From: Dipteris shenzhenensis
Taxonomy: Eukaryota; Polypodiophyta; Polypodiopsida; Gleicheniales
Direction: 5' to 3' (one strand)
DNA length: 64,000 bases
Assembly: GCA_047967505.1 (NCBI GenBank)
Contig: CM106540.1
Both the position numbers and the translations under genes were made by a program. Shown piece after piece: positions 22,074-34,622 of the stretch. A model generated the notes under the pieces. It made no database searches. It was not told where the DNA came from and worked only from the letters and a program-made list of their open reading frames with translations. Every line of letters begins with the position of its first letter. The stretch's first letter is position 1.

Positions 22074-23540
22074 CCATTATGAAAGTGATAGTGGTGTTAG
22101 TTTGACTAATTCCCTAAATCTCCCTTATCAAGCTTGATTATTAGTTCTTAATAAACAAGTTAAACCTCTAATTAATGCTATGCATAATTCCTCATTTGGA
22201 TTGTTAATAAAGCTAAATTGTCATCCGATTTTTAAGAATCTTGCTCTTTTGGACCACATTTGGCTTACCTATTAAATCCCACTTCATGTTTTCTACTAAA
22301 TATTATTGAGTTTAATATCCAAAGTTTAGTCTAGCTTCCCCCTAGAACCTAATTCCAAGTCTTCGTTTAGATCTTAGTTTGGTTCAACATCCAACATCTA
22401 TCTTTACTAAGGTGACCAAATCCATATTATTCCATCACTTGGCTCCTTCTCCGTATCATATATATGGGGTAGTGATTTACCAATGCTCCATAGTCACAAA
22501 ATATGGATTTTGTTACAAACAAATGAGCGAGAAATCATAATAGCATCCATGTTGCCATAAGCATTGAATTAATACTAGGATTCATCACACAATACTTCAA
22601 AAAAGGATTAAAATTAGTGTGGTATTTGTGTCTTCATTCCAAAAAGATAATTAGTACTTTTTGTCCCTTTTCTTATGGAATTGCTCAAATGAGCATTAGT
22701 TCTTTGCATTTGATGTATTGTTGTTGTGAATTTTTGAGCGGTTGTTAAATAGTTTACTAGAATCTAGACTCAATTTCCATCTAGTACCAATGTGTTTCTA
22801 ATTTGATACCATATAGTGTTTCTATGCATTTAAAGTTTGTCAACATGGTATCTAGCACCTTGGCAATTTCTTTTAGTTAACATCCCCAATTCAAAAATCT
22901 TACTAGAGTAATGTGATCATCCCAAATATAAATACATCCCACTAACGTTATAAAGATACAAGTTCAAGTAAACTCTTGTGCAATAGAGAACACAAAGAGC
23001 ATACCATGTGCATAGTTTGATGTCAAACATTAGATATGTACAATTTTATAACGATGTATTGAGTCCTAATCTAGAATTTCATGGATTTGGTGCCATGATA
23101 AAACTTACTTGAACTTCAAAAATTTTTGTTAATGGAATAATTAAAATGGTTATACAAGTTTGAGGAATCAGGATTTGAATCTATAAATAATTTAACTTAC
23201 CCCAAATCGGAACATTCGTAGCATTTCTTGTATGTGATGACACTCTTGTTTTGAGGGTTGTGACCTTGAAAATGTTGTAAGAATTTGTGTTCTTGCAATC
23301 ATATCTACACACATGTTAGATCCTTATCATGAAATTTTATTTCTAGTAATCTAAAACCAATTCAAGATTTATTTATTTATATAATAAAGGGAAATGAATA
23401 TAGGAAAATAATAATAGGAACACAACAACACATCCCTCTTAAATTGACTAGATAAATTTGTTGTTAATGTGTAACCTTTACATATATATCTGCAAATATT
23501 TCAATTTGAAGACATAGATGTGTGGCTAGTATGCTTATAT
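22074..23540. other. AT-rich spacer
   Basis: No frame over 60 codons and no motif recognised. Confidence 0.5.
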
Positions 23541-23547
23541 TATGGAG

Positions 23548-24409
23548 GATGCACCAAAAATATGAAGATGATTTTTTTGTGAGTTTTAGGGTCCAACCAA
23601 AATTTTGGTCAGATTTTAGCCCTAAAAGGTCACCAAAATTAATAGGAAGATCCCTAAAATCTCACCAATAAATTTTAGGAAGAGCCATAAAAACTCATCA
23701 AAATATTACGCTCTTCATTGAGTTTATCAAACTTCATTCACATCACAAATTTTTAGAGCACGATCTCTTGAAAATTTTTGTTTTTTATCGCACTGCAAAA
23801 TTCATTAAGGATCAAAAGTTATGGCCATTTGAATTTTGGAGAGCCCAAATTCAAGCCACTTGTTCAAGGAATTTTGCAATGCTATAAAAATAAAAAATTC
23901 TCAAAAGAGTCCATTTTTCAAGGCCAACATCCAAAATGGGCTTTATATGCCTAAATTAAAGCCTATTTTCTTCCCTTGATTGATTTAAAAGACTTCAATG
24001 AATGCATAGAGCATGATCTCTTTGGCATTTTTACTTTTACAGCACCACCAAATTCCTTAAGGATCGAAAGTTATGGCCATTGGAGGTTTGGAGAGCCCAA
24101 ATTCAAGCCAACTTTCAAAGCCCCTTTTAGATGTGCACTAGTGCCGTTAAAAGAAAAAATACTTTCAAAAAAAAAAAAGAAAAAGAAAAAAATGCTTAAG
24201 AGATTTTGCTCTATGCATCGGTCATATCAATAAAGTATGGTCAAATTAAGGAAGAGAACAATATTTTAGTGAGCTTTTACAACTCTTCCTAAAATTCTTG
24301 GTGAGCTTTTAAGGCTCTTACTAAAAAATTTAGTGAGCCTTTAGTGCTTAAATCTCACCAAAATTTTGGTTAAACCCTAAAAGCTCACCAAAAGCTATTC
24401 CCACCAAAG
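23548..24409. mobile_element. Fold-back element with long inverted repeats
   Basis: Arms of about 130-140 bp at 23,570-23,710 and 24,260-24,405 are inverted copies built around 'gtgagctttTaggg', 'accaaaattttggt' and 'ttttaggaagag'. The short palindrome 'accaaaattttggt' recurs in both arms. A 7-bp duplication TATGGAG (23,541-23,547 and 24,410-24,416) sits just outside. Long arms and a 7-9-bp duplication fit a Mutator-like or fold-back non-autonomous DNA element. There is no transposase. Confidence 0.7.
23755..24150. repeat. Direct repeat inside fold-back element
   Basis: Units at about 23,755-23,900 and 24,005-24,150 share 'aaagttatggccattTg' and 'ggagagcccaaattcaagcc'; period about 250 bp. 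An A-rich run follows the second unit (24,165-24,190). Confidence 0.7.
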
Positions 24410-24416
24410 TATGGAG

Positions 24417-26856
24417 CTTTCATGCATGACGTGAATCTATTTATAATCTAGAAGCTTCTTAGACTTTTTATAAATAATTGGATGCCAAGTGAATTCCATT
24501 CCAAAAATTATATTTTCACTCAGAGAGTTATTATATGACATTCCATATGGTGCTTGGAGATAAGTTTCTAAGACATTCCATATACGGCTTGCAAGTAAGC
24601 TTGTATAACCCAAAATTTGAATGTACATATTTTTTAATGTCACTATTTCATTAAATCTTATCCCATGTTTAATTTCGATGCTTGCTACATACATTCACAT
24701 AAAACCATCACATTGGATATATATAATTTTTTAAATTTCTCATGCATGTTTTAGCATGCGAATTGACCAAGTTAGAGAATAACCCGTTTGATTGTCAAAA
24801 ATGACTCCATCAAGGATTTTATAATTTTAAAGGAGGCTTGGACCTAAGGGATTTATAAGTATCTTTTTAACCATGTTTTAGATAGAAGTGTATCCTTGGG
24901 GATTGGGATTAAACAAATTGAAAGATTGTCATAAAATTTTAATTAGGTAGTCATAATAGATCAACTACACAATAAAACTATATTAGGACATATGGTAGCC
25001 TATAAAATCAAGAATGTAAAAGAATCCTAATCCTACCACGTGTTAGCATTGGGTATTGGGTCCCAATCCACATCCCATAGCCATGTTGCACCTCTATAGC
25101 CTCCCAAAATATCCCATGAGGGATACTTCATATGAGATTAATTCCCTCGAGTCCACATGTCATCACTATGATGAGGCAATTGACCTTCAACTTTCATTAA
25201 TCAACACAATCGATTGCATGTGATTGGGAGAGGGCCAATGCACCAACAATCCCTTCATTTACCAAGCACCAAAGTCAATTGACCATACACAACAAGGCTA
25301 GCCAGCATGATACAAATAGTTGCACCACATAATTAGAGGGATAAGCCGACCTAATACATAGGATATGGCATAGAATAGTGGCTCCAAAGTGTACCCACAA
25401 ATGAGAGCTACCAATGACTCATGAGCATTCACAATCAAAGTCTATGCCACAAGTTAAAGAAATAGGTAGCCACTAGTGTGGAGTAAGTGAGGAACCAATA
25501 CCAAAGGCCAACTCTTCTAGTCACACAAAGTACATAGGCTACCAGAGAACATGGCATCACATGATAGTCCAAGCCATTCAATTAGTTTTGAGACTACATT
25601 TTCTTAATACTATCTTTTTGAGACTACATTTTCTTAGTACTATCTTAGCTATCCTTGTCCACTACTCCAAGAAAACCCAAGTTGTGCTCATGCATGCCTA
25701 AATCCCATCTTCACTCATGCGTGCCTAAATCCCATTTGAAGATACTCTTGCCCTTCTTTCATTGTGGCACAAGCATCTAGAACTTAATAGCTCTTACTAG
25801 ATGAGAGTACACAAAAGTTTGAGGATTCTTATGTAACAGTTAGTAATTGTGGCCTCTCTTGGATGTTTTTTTATACCAACAAAAAGCTCGAACTACTACA
25901 TTACACTTCTCATAGGTTGTTACCTGTAATTTGGTAATTGATGACTAAATTCAATAATATGTACACAATGAAGCATCAATTATGCCTTTCATTTGTACAT
26001 TCACATGTGTGTGCAAATAGAGGTAAGGACAACATGTTGTCAGCAAACCTACAAGCACAAAAAGGTTTAATGCACTCTAGAGGTTACAAGTATGTGATTA
26101 TTTCTTGAGTATTTGAGCCTTATCAAGGATTCTAGCCAATACCCACCCATTCCTATTCAATACCTACCTTGTTTTAACATGTCTCTTTTAATGGAATTTT
26201 ATTTCATTGTAACTCTCAACGGGGGAGGTTAGGAGAGAGTTTAAAATAATGTAGGTAGAGTAAAATAGGAAAATAGGGGAGATAAAAATTCCATTAAGAT
26301 CAGGTGATCATGGTGCTAGAATAGTGTGTTTATTAAAAAGACAACATGATGATCTCCAAAAGAAAGGAAATTCATGCATTGTTGTTTATAGGCCATTTAT
26401 TTATCAAATTAGTTTCTAAAGTGTCATATGCTACTAAATTATTCATGGACTATTTTTAAGAAGGACCATCTTGACAATCGATCATACGTGGGTTATTAAG
26501 TGCATAGAATTTCACCTTGTAGATGTTGGATGCTAGATCTAAATCAGTTCTTGATGCTTTTGTGCTATAACAGACAAAGGTACAATTGATACATTGCAGA
26601 AAAGAGAATATTGATCCTAGAGTGAAATTGAAAGGTGGTACAATGTTATGGAGTTTCCATCTCAAAATAGGGTATGATGGGAGACATAATCTCATTTACA
26701 TGTAAGGGACCCTTAGTAAGAGTAATTGAGAGGAACACAGAAGAATCCCAAGGGAATCATTGATTTTGAAATAATCCAAATAACAAGGTAGGCAAGGGCA
26801 ATGAGCCAAGACAAGAGGGACAAGGCCCCTGGAAGACATTAACATTGTAGATCAAA
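24417..26856. other. Spacer without recognised features
   Basis: Frames of 85 (24,437-24,694, minus) and 79 codons (26,456-26,695, minus) show no family. Two short tandem duplications are present: 'gagactacattttctta' near 25,590-25,645 and 'gcctaaatcccat' near 25,697-25,738. Confidence 0.45.
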
Positions 26857-27132
26857 CTCAGGGGGGTCACTATTTGAAAATCCTAGATAGCACATACTTT
26901 TGAAGGGTAAATTTTAATACACTTACTATACATATGAATTTATTCCTTATCCTTCACAAATATACATATGACTTGTTCTTATCCTTCACAAGTTTTGGAA
27001 TTTCTAATTTTTAATTTTAAAGTTCCTTTTGCAATCACATATTTGTTAAAAAATATGTGAAATATCCAATTAATAAAACCCTTCTTATGAATGCATGTGC
27101 TATATTACATATTATTTAGTGAACTCATTGGT
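26857..27132 (+). mobile_element. MITE copy 4, decayed
   Basis: Starts CTCAGGGGGGTCACTA, keeps the 'agcacatacttttgaaggg' subterminal block and the matching right block 'gaatgcatgtgctata', and ends in a weakened terminus 'tagtgaactcattgg'. Candidate 8-bp flanks AGATCAAA and AGTTCAAC match at 6 of 8 positions. Confidence 0.6.
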
Positions 27133-27604
27133 AGTTCAACATGCACCTACAAAATATTAAGCTCGAGTTTGAATATCAAGGAACAAGGAACAAAAGGATC
27201 AACCTATGAGACTAAGGTGATAATAGGCACAATGGTCTCAAATGCATTAAGCTAATGACAATGTGGAAACTCCCATTACTTCTCAAATAGATGATATCAA
27301 TAAGATCTAAAGATTTGGAAATCCACAACATTTAGTAGAAAACATCCACATAGACATGCTTAAATGGGTAGGAGGGATAGCAATTATATAGATTTAAATT
27401 GTTAGGAGGATAGATGCTCTAGAATCTAGAGATGTATTGATGCTACTAGTCAATGGACGAATATATTTTGTAGATTATAGAAAGGATGGTTCTTTCCAAA
27501 TTTCAAATTTCTTTTGTGGAAAACACTCATGCAATGGCTTCCAGCATGAGGAAGGAGGTTTCTAAAATTTTCCATAGTTTGCCCTATTAGTAGACTTGTG
27601 GCGG

Positions 27605-27837
27605 CGGGGGTCACTCATAAATATGTACAGTAGCACATTAGTTCAACAAAAGGTATTTTTAAATCCCCTTTTTACATATTTTTCACATACAAAAAGTTAT
27701 CATATAAAGGGTATATTCACATATTAAATAGAAAAAGGGTTTGTATTATTCATTATACGTTTACAAAAGCAAGGAGTTTTACAAATAGGTATTGAATGTA
27801 CATGACATATAGGTTCTATACATAGTGACCCCTCAAG
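27605..27837 (-). mobile_element. MITE copy 5 (in LINE unit 1)
   Basis: Begins CGGGGGTCACTCAT, ends AGTGACCCCTCAAG, with 'agttcaacaaaaggtattt' as in copy 3. Target duplication not clear. Confidence 0.7.
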
Positions 27838-28230
27838 TGTGTAGATGCTCCCACAAAAATTGTAGTTCATCTTGTTTAGAACTTCCAAAACAACAAAGAG
27901 TTGTGGAATGCGGTAAAGAGAGCTATCTCTTATTTTGGATAGCAATTATATAGATTTACATTGTTATTTGGAATGTGGTAAAGAGAGCTATCTCTTATTT
28001 TGGATATCAATTATATAGATTTTAAATTGTTAGGAGGATAGATGCTCTAGAATCTAGAGATTTTTTGATGTTACTAGTCAATGGATGAATAGATTTTGTA
28101 GATTATGGAAAGGATAGTTCGTTCCAAATATCAAATTTCTTGTGTGGAAAACACTCATAATGGCTTCCAGCACGAGGAAGGAGGTTTCTAAAATTTTCCA
28201 TAGTTTGCCCTATTAATAGACTTGTGGTGG

Positions 28231-28463
28231 CGGGGGTCACTCATAACTATGTATGGTAGCTCATTAGTTCAACAAAAGGTATTTTTAAATCCCCTTTTTA
28301 CATATTTTTCAAATATAAAAAGTTATCATATAAAGGGGATATTCACATATTAAATAGAAAAAGGGTTTGTATTATTCATTATACATTTACAAAAGCAAGG
28401 GGTTTTACAAATAGGTATTGAATGCACATGACATATAGGTTCTGTACATAGTGACCCCTCAAG
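28231..28463 (-). mobile_element. MITE copy 6 (in LINE unit 2)
   Basis: Same 233-bp structure as copy 5 and at the equivalent position in the duplicated unit, so it is a passenger of the tandem duplication and not an independent insertion. Confidence 0.7.
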
Positions 28464-28687
28464 TGTGTAGATGCTCCCACAAAAATTGTAGTTCATCTTG
28501 TTTAGAACTTCCAGAACAACAAAGAGATTTGGAATGCGGTAAAGAGAGCTATCTCTTATTTTGGATGGATGTAGCACATCATCATAATCCTTCCTAATTC
28601 CCTTTTTGGGGACTCTAGCCTCTTCACTTCCAATCTTTGTTACATGTGACTAGTAATTAGTGGCGGGCAATCCTCTTCCCTATATGG

Positions 28688-28840
28688 AGGAGTGTTAGTA
28701 ATAACATAAAGTTTAGAAGGAAAAATGATTGTATATTAGCTAGAAGATATTGATTTTTGGCCCAGTATCAATTAAAAAGCACTTATGGAGTGTTAATAAT
28801 AACATAAAGTGTAGAAGGAAAAATAATCCTAGATTAGCTT
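28688..28840. repeat. Two-copy direct repeat
   Basis: 'ggagtgttaRtaataacataaag' blocks of about 53 bp at 28,688 and 28,786 (period 98 bp). Confidence 0.65.
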
Positions 28841-28864
28841 TGTCCCAATGTTATAGACACTAGA

Positions 28865-29086
28865 TTGGTATTGATGAAAAATCATTTATGGTCAATAATA
28901 AAGGATAAGGAGAAGAAACCAAATGCAAGAGAAGTTCAAGGAGCATGCAATGAGAAAGAATTTGCCATTATTGGACTTGGTTTGAGTGATAGCTACATAT
29001 ACCAAATCATCGATGCCAATGATGCACCTAAAGTAGGGGACCCCCTAGATAAAAATTTTGGTGCAAAGGAAAATACTCAAAGATAG
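28865..29086 (+). pseudogene. Copia gag amino-terminal fragment
   Basis: A 73-codon frame with KNHLWSIIKDKE, KEFAIIGLGLSDSYIYQI and DPLDKNFGAKENTQR has the order of Copia gag blocks ('LW..I.', 'A...I.L.L.D..I..I', 'W..L...FGA'). The expected continuation appears only after an intervening minus-strand Gypsy scrap, at 29,571 (YMKGLMDQLAAINALVDEKD). Confidence 0.6.
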
Positions 29087-29089
29087 GTT

Positions 29090-29570
29090 TAAATATACAA
29101 TTTTTAAAACTTAATATAAATCAAAGGAAGGCCTCCACAAATACATGGAAATCTAGGCTCCAATTCAATGTCTATAATACTAGGGCAAAAATAAATACCT
29201 TCTTCCACAATTGGAAAGACCTTTCTTTCTCATCCCCCTAGATAAATGGAACAACTTTCTTGGGTAACAAGGTGAGCGACTGGAAAATAGATAAAAAATA
29301 CCATAGGAACTTCACTTGGCTTAGAAAACATTGCATGTCTTTGACATGCCTTGGAACCTTGGCATTTTGAGAAACTTTAACTCTACGGGGATCAATGGAC
29401 ATTCCCTCTATGGATATGATATTACCCAATAGCACACCTTATTTCATGAAAACCACACACTTAGCCAGATTTGGGGCTACTTGGCATTTATCAAAACACA
29501 ATCGAAATTGGTGCAAGTGCTCACTCTTTTTTCAAAACCCACTCAAATCATCTAGGAAAACCCAGATGAA
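29090..29570 (-). pseudogene. Gypsy reverse transcriptase/RNase H scrap
   Basis: The minus strand reads FRLCFDKCQVAPNLAKCVVF (about 29,450-29,520), a stop, then GVLLGNIISIEGMSIDPRRV and KDMQCFLSQVKFLWYFLSIF (29,238-29,435). This is the Ty3/Gypsy RT carboxyl region ('KC.F....LGHIVS..GI..DP.KV...FLG...YYRRFI'). It continues to the connection and RNase H start (TLNWSLDFHVFVEAF near 29,120-29,170). The catalytic YxDD region is missing. Confidence 0.75.
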
Positions 29571-29830
29571 ATTGGTGAGGTACAACTACATGAAAGGTCT
29601 TATGGATCAACTTGCAGCAATCAATGCACTAGTTGATGAGAAAGATTAATTGTAGTAAAGCATACGAAGTGAAGAATATGGTCACCTTCTATCCACCTTA
29701 CAAAATTAGCCTAATTCTAATTTTCATGGAATGGAAGCATCTCTACTTGAATAAGACAAAAGAAGGAAAGAGAACCAAGGTTACTCCTTGGAGGGTTCAC
29801 ATTATAGAATTTTAGTGTACCAAGTGTATT
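29571..29830 (+). pseudogene. Copia gag central fragment
   Basis: YMKGLMDQLAAINALVDEKD (29,589-29,648), then stops, matches the gag region that follows the amino-terminal fragment at 28,865. The gap between them is filled by the Gypsy scrap. Confidence 0.5.
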
Positions 29831-30129
29831 CAAAATGAGGGGATCTTGTATTTCAACTTTAAGAAAAAATCTACCATGACTACAATAATAGAATGGTTTT
29901 TAAAACTCAACTTTGGGAAATAGATTAGTTCATAAGGACCTAGTTTCTCATCTTTGCAAGAGGTACCATGGAGGAAAACACCTATCACATCACCTACATC
30001 ATATGGTGACCAAGGTGATTTTCAAAAACAAAAACACATAACATTCTTTTAGGAGTACTACTCCAAGCAGAGAACCTCAAAATTGACCAAGTGATTATAA
30101 AAATCTCAAAAGATAAAATATTTATTTTC
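29831..30129. other. Spacer
   Basis: No recognisable feature. Confidence 0.4.
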
Positions 30130-30444
30130 TTATACCACAAAGTTTGTGAGTTCATTTGCTGATGGAGTTCTCTCTTCAACCGGATTTGCTTTGTTGTTGA
30201 TACAAGCCTTCTTCATAAGATATGCTTTACTTTCCTTGGAGTTTGAGTAGGATCCATTTCTCTCCTCTTCCAAAAGAGAAGCTTCAGTATACACCAAGTT
30301 GGATGTAAAACTATTGCTATACTCTTCATCTAGAAGACTTTTGAGTAAAACTTGTGTACCAAATACCTTTTCAAGTTGCACCCAAACTTCATGTGAAGTC
30401 TCACACCCATCAATGTGATGAATGTATGAGTCACTAGATCCCAA
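30130..30444 (-). pseudogene. Copia gag fragment
   Basis: A 104-codon minus frame with LGSSDSYIHHIDGCETSHEV and VWVQLEKVFGTQ matches the gag 'L.D..I..I......A.E.W..L...FG' segment. The rest is Ser/Glu/Lys-rich and unassigned. No LTR belongs to it; 30,445-30,833 is blank. Confidence 0.6.
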
Positions 30445-30833
30445 TTCTATGTCCCAATTCTATGATAGCAAGGGATTTTTCATATTGCAATATTTATTGT
30501 ACTTCCCTTGGCTTCTTTTCTTTACCATTTTCCACATTCCATATCCCTTTTTTCATGATGGTAAAGTTCTTGTTCTCCATAATTTTATTGAAGTGTCCAA
30601 GCTTTATCTTGGTACCACAACATATCATCTTGATCATCTAACATCCAAGCTCGTCACTTACAATCTTTTGAGACATCAAGGTCAAGGTAGAGCACCCAAT
30701 GACAAGTGATGATCAATCTTTTGACTAGTTAAAATTTTGTTTATATGTTTTAGCTAGCTGCACTAATAGATCTCTGTTTGACTAAGTATTGACTCCAAAA
30801 TGGACTCCACAAGTGTCATGGTACTTGTCCTTG

Positions 30834-31183
30834 TGAAGATAGTGGGAGAGAGGGAAGGAGTCTCACTTGCGGCTTTCTCACATGCACAATGGGGGAATAC
30901 ACACAAAGGTGGAGGCTGAAAACAGTTTTCCTCTTCTTAGTTGTGAGAGCCAAAAGAACTCAAGTATAAAGAAATAGAAGGACCCTATATGTGGGTCTCA
31001 AACCAAACTCAACTAACTAAGGTGGCATACTAACTGAGCCACGAACTAGTGTAGATAAGGATAGCTGTCATCCAGCTATTATTCGTGGGCAGTGTACCAA
31101 CCGCATCTCTAGCTAACAAGTCGGTGACATAAATACACAACGGTCACCCTGGCATATCGCGAGTGGAGCTCGATATCTCAACA
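30834..31183 (-). repeat. 3' LTR of Copia A
   Basis: 350 bp, TGTTGAGATATCGAGC to CCCACTATCTTCA on the minus strand. Exactly the same length as the LTR of Copia B at 59,151-59,500 and clearly homologous to it. Confidence 0.9.
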
Positions 31184-31206
31184 CTCCCCCTCGAGCTCAA
31201 TCCCAA

Positions 31207-32800
31207 TTACTGCACACCAAGCAGGTCTCTGAACTTGCGCAGCTTCTCTGCACCCAATGCTTTCGTGAATATGTCAACTACCTGATCCTCTATGCTGACA
31301 TAAACTAGATCAATAAGACCTAGTAAAACCTTCTCCCACACATAGTGATAATGCACCTCAATGTGCTTTGTTCTAGCATGATAGACTCGGTTATTTGCCA
31401 AGTGTATACTGCTCATGTTGTCACAATAAATGACAACTGGCCCATCTATAGACTGATGCATATCATAGAGTAGCTTATGCAACCAAGCTACCTCACATGC
31501 AACCATTGCTGCACCCCTGTACTTAGCCTCTGTGCTCGACAAGGCAACTGTAGGCTGTTTCTTACTGCTCCAAGTGACTGCAGCACTCCCAAAAGAGAAC
31601 ACATATCCACTGGTAGATCATCTATCAGAAATACTACCAGCCCAATCAGCATTAGTGTATCCATGCAACTGTATCTGAATCCCAGCCTCATAAAATAGTC
31701 CATACTGCAATGTGGACTTCACATACCTGAGTATGCGTCTAGCCGCATCCAAATGCGGTTTCCTTGGAGCCTGCATAAACTGACTTACCAACCCAATAGC
31801 ATAGCTCAAATCTGGCCTGGTAATAGTCATGTAAATCAAACTTCCTACTATGCGTCTGTACATAGTATGGTCTTCCAGAAGCTCACCTGCATCTGCGCTC
31901 AGCTTCACATTCTGCTCCAAAGGAACTGAAATAGGCTTACAGCCTGTCATCCCATATTTGGACAGCATGTCCAGTCCATACTGCCTCTGCAAGAGCTATA
32001 TCCCACTTGGTGATCTAATCACCCCAATGCCCAAGAAATAACGCAGCTCTCCCAAATCCTTCATCTCAAACTTCTGCCTCAATAGCATTTTCACATGAAG
32101 GATATCTTCATCACTATCACCTGTGATGATCAAATCATCAACATAAATGACAAGCAGCATAATCCCTTTCTCTGTTTTTCTCACATAGAGTGAGAAATCT
32201 GCCTTGGAAATCTGAAAGCCAATAGTGACAAGATACTATCCTATCTGGTCAGACCATGCTCTAGGTGCTTGCTTCAAGCCATACAAGGCTTTCTTCAACC
32301 TGCAAACAAACTCAGGATGAATAGCATGAACATAACCTGCTGTGGCTGCTCCATAAAGACCTCTTCTTGCAAATCACCATGCAAGAAGGCATTCTTTACA
32401 TCCATCTGATGCAAAGACCATCCCTTTGATGTAGCCATAGCAATGGCTACTCTTACGGTTGCCATCCTTGCAACCGGGCTGAAAGTTTCTTCATAATCAA
32501 TGCCATATGTCTGTGCATACCCCTTGACAACTAATCTTGCCTTGTATCTATTCACAGAACCATTTGCATTGTGCTTGATCTTATAAACCCACTTACAGCC
32601 AATTCCATTCTTGTCTTTAGGCAAAGGCACCAATTCCCATGTAGCATTTGCATTCAAGGCATCCATTTCTTCATCCATGGCTTTCTCCCATTTTTCATTT
32701 CCCATGGCTTGCTCAAAAGAAGTGGGTTCTGGTTCCTGTATCACTTTAACTATATAGGCATAGTGAATGGTTGTAAATCCATCATATTTCAGCCTATCCA
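31207..32800 (-). pseudogene. Copia A reverse transcriptase and RNase H
   Basis: From the amino side: [75 protein letters not shown], then a frameshift near 32,320. Next come the catalytic VIYVDDLIITGD (about 32,120-32,160), DLGELRYFLGI, the RNase H part ADWAGSISDR, and TEAKYRGAAMVACEVAWL with HARTKHIEVHYHYV. Stops: TAG at 31,993-31,995, TGA at about 31,618, and one near 32,245. The YVDD active site is intact. It would copy element RNA into DNA in the particle if the frame were open. Confidence 0.92.
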
Positions 32801-33149
32801 CAGGATACCTAACCCTGGTAGACCTGCACAAAATAGGCTCACTTCCAGGTGCTCTCAAAACATCCCTGGTCTTCCTTACTCCAAGTGTAACAACAGAAGG
32901 AATACCCAACTCATCATTAATGCTCTGCTCTGAGCCACTGGATTCACCATCCACATAAGAGTGACCTGCATTCACATCAAACATGGGCTGATCTACCTTC
33001 TCTTTTCCTTTTCGTGATACTTGCATACCACTATCTGCATTGCTTTGAGGAGATTCTCCTAATCTCAATCTACCTGTCCATGGCAAAGTATGTGAACCAC
33101 TGCTAGAGGACACTATATGTTTACTGATATTTTGTGATTGCTGCTGTGA

Positions 33150-34622
33150 ATTTTGTGCAGCATTACCATTTTGTGCATCTACATCAATCATCACATTTAC
33201 TGGTTTATACCAGCTGCTCATCTCATCAAAAACAACATCTCTACTCACTGTGAACTTACGTGTAGAAGGGTTATAGCATCTATACCCTTTCTGCTGCAGA
33301 GAATAACCAATAAAGACCCACTTCTCAGCCTTTGGATCCAACTTGGACCTCAACTCATCTGGCACATGAACATAGGCAATGCAACAAAAAATTTTCAAAT
33401 GAGAAATATCTGGTTTCCTACCAGTATACATCTCCTCTGGCGTCATGCCATGTATTGCTGTAGTGGGAGTCTTGTTCACTATATAAACTACTGTAGCAAC
33501 TACTTCAGCTCAATAATAATCTGGTAGATCTTTTTCATTTAGCATAGCCCGAGATATCTCTCCAATATGCTTGTTTTTCCTTTCTGCAATTCCATTTTGC
33601 TGTGGGGTATGACTACATGAATACTGCTGCTTTATACCATGCTCCTGCAAGAACCTTGCAAACTCATTTGAGAGGTACTCTCCCCCTCCATCTGACCTTA
33701 GGCATTTTATTTGTAGGCCTGTTTCTTTTTCAACCATAGCTTTGAAAGCATTGAAGTGCCCAAACACTTCACTTTTCTTTTTCATAAAATACACCCAAAG
33801 TTTTCTGCTGAAGTCATCAATAAATGTGACAAAATAGTGATAGCCTCCAATAGATGCAGCTTTAGTAGTCCACACATCAGAGTGGATCAATTCCAATGGC
33901 TTTCTACTCTCTTGAACATGCCTAGGAAAAGGTTTCCTTGCCTGTTTCCCAGATTGACAGGCTTCACAAACCTTGTGCATTTCTGCAACCTTGAATTTAG
34001 GAAATCCTGCAACAATATTTTGGGCTTGCATTGATTTAAGTCGCTGTATATTAACATGACCAATGCGTTTGTGCCATATATCAATATCTGCAACTACACC
34101 GGTCCCATGTGCAAACATTGCTGCACTCAATTCACGCATGTCCGCATCCAACGTAAACATCCTACCCTTCTTCTTTCCTTTTGCTATCAAGCGACCATTA
34201 TTTTTCATATCCTCAACAAAGCATCCATGAGGATTTAATTTGACCTGCAAGCCCTGCTCAACCATCTGACCAATCGAAACCAAGTTCTTGGTGATGTTCG
34301 GGACATGAAATACATCAGACAAGTATTTCTTTTTCCCATCCTGCATAGACAACGGAATTTTGACAATCTGCACAATAGGATGTGCAGTATCATCACCAGT
34401 CTCCACAAATCCTGGTTTTTCCATTTTCCTTGCATCCTACATCCATTCAGCATGACCTGTCATGTGGTTTGATGCACCTGCGTCAACATACCACACATCA
34501 TTGCTTTCTTCTGCACTTGTCACAGAATTTGTCATATGCTGCACCATAAACAAATGCTCATTTCTGTCATCACCCTGTCTACTAGAGGATGCATAATTGC
34601 CTTGCTGCAATTTTCCATTCAT
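33150..34622 (-). pseudogene. Copia A protease and integrase
   Basis: Protease region WYVDAGASNHMTG (about 34,470-34,510) has Ala at the usual Ser of DSGA. A TAG follows near 34,440. The integrase has the zinc module WHKRIGH...CEACQSGKQ, core residues at HSDVWTTKA and LRSDGGGEY, and the downstream PQQNGIAERKN motif (33,510-34,100). TGA at 33,510-33,512 splits it from [11 protein letters not shown] onward, where the [14 protein letters not shown] region closes the domain. Plant Copia integrases have this layout; apart from the stops the domain is full length. Confidence 0.9.

Larger units (their letters stand above)
27380..28575. repeat. 626-bp tandem duplication carrying LINE and MITE pieces
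   Basis: Unit 1 (27,380-28,005) and unit 2 (28,006-28,575) share nearly every block, including a decayed MITE each. Unit 1 ends with an extra copy of the 65-bp junction block 'gcggtaaagagagctatctc'. Because both MITEs sit at the same site, the MITE inserted before the duplication. Confidence 0.85.
27440..28680 (+). pseudogene. LINE reverse-transcriptase zinc-binding (zf-RVT) remnant
   Basis: In unit 2, RFCRLWKG, a stop, then FVPNIKFLVWKTLIMAS (28,086-28,175) matches the zf-RVT region after plant LINE RTs ('LWK...P.KIKFFLW..L...L'). Beyond the MITE the frame continues with HLV, a stop, and NAVKRAISYFG (28,488-28,565), the 'HLFLxCP...W' end of the domain. Unit 1 has the same pieces. The MITE, stops and duplication make it dead. 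No RT core or endonuclease is present. Confidence 0.55.
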
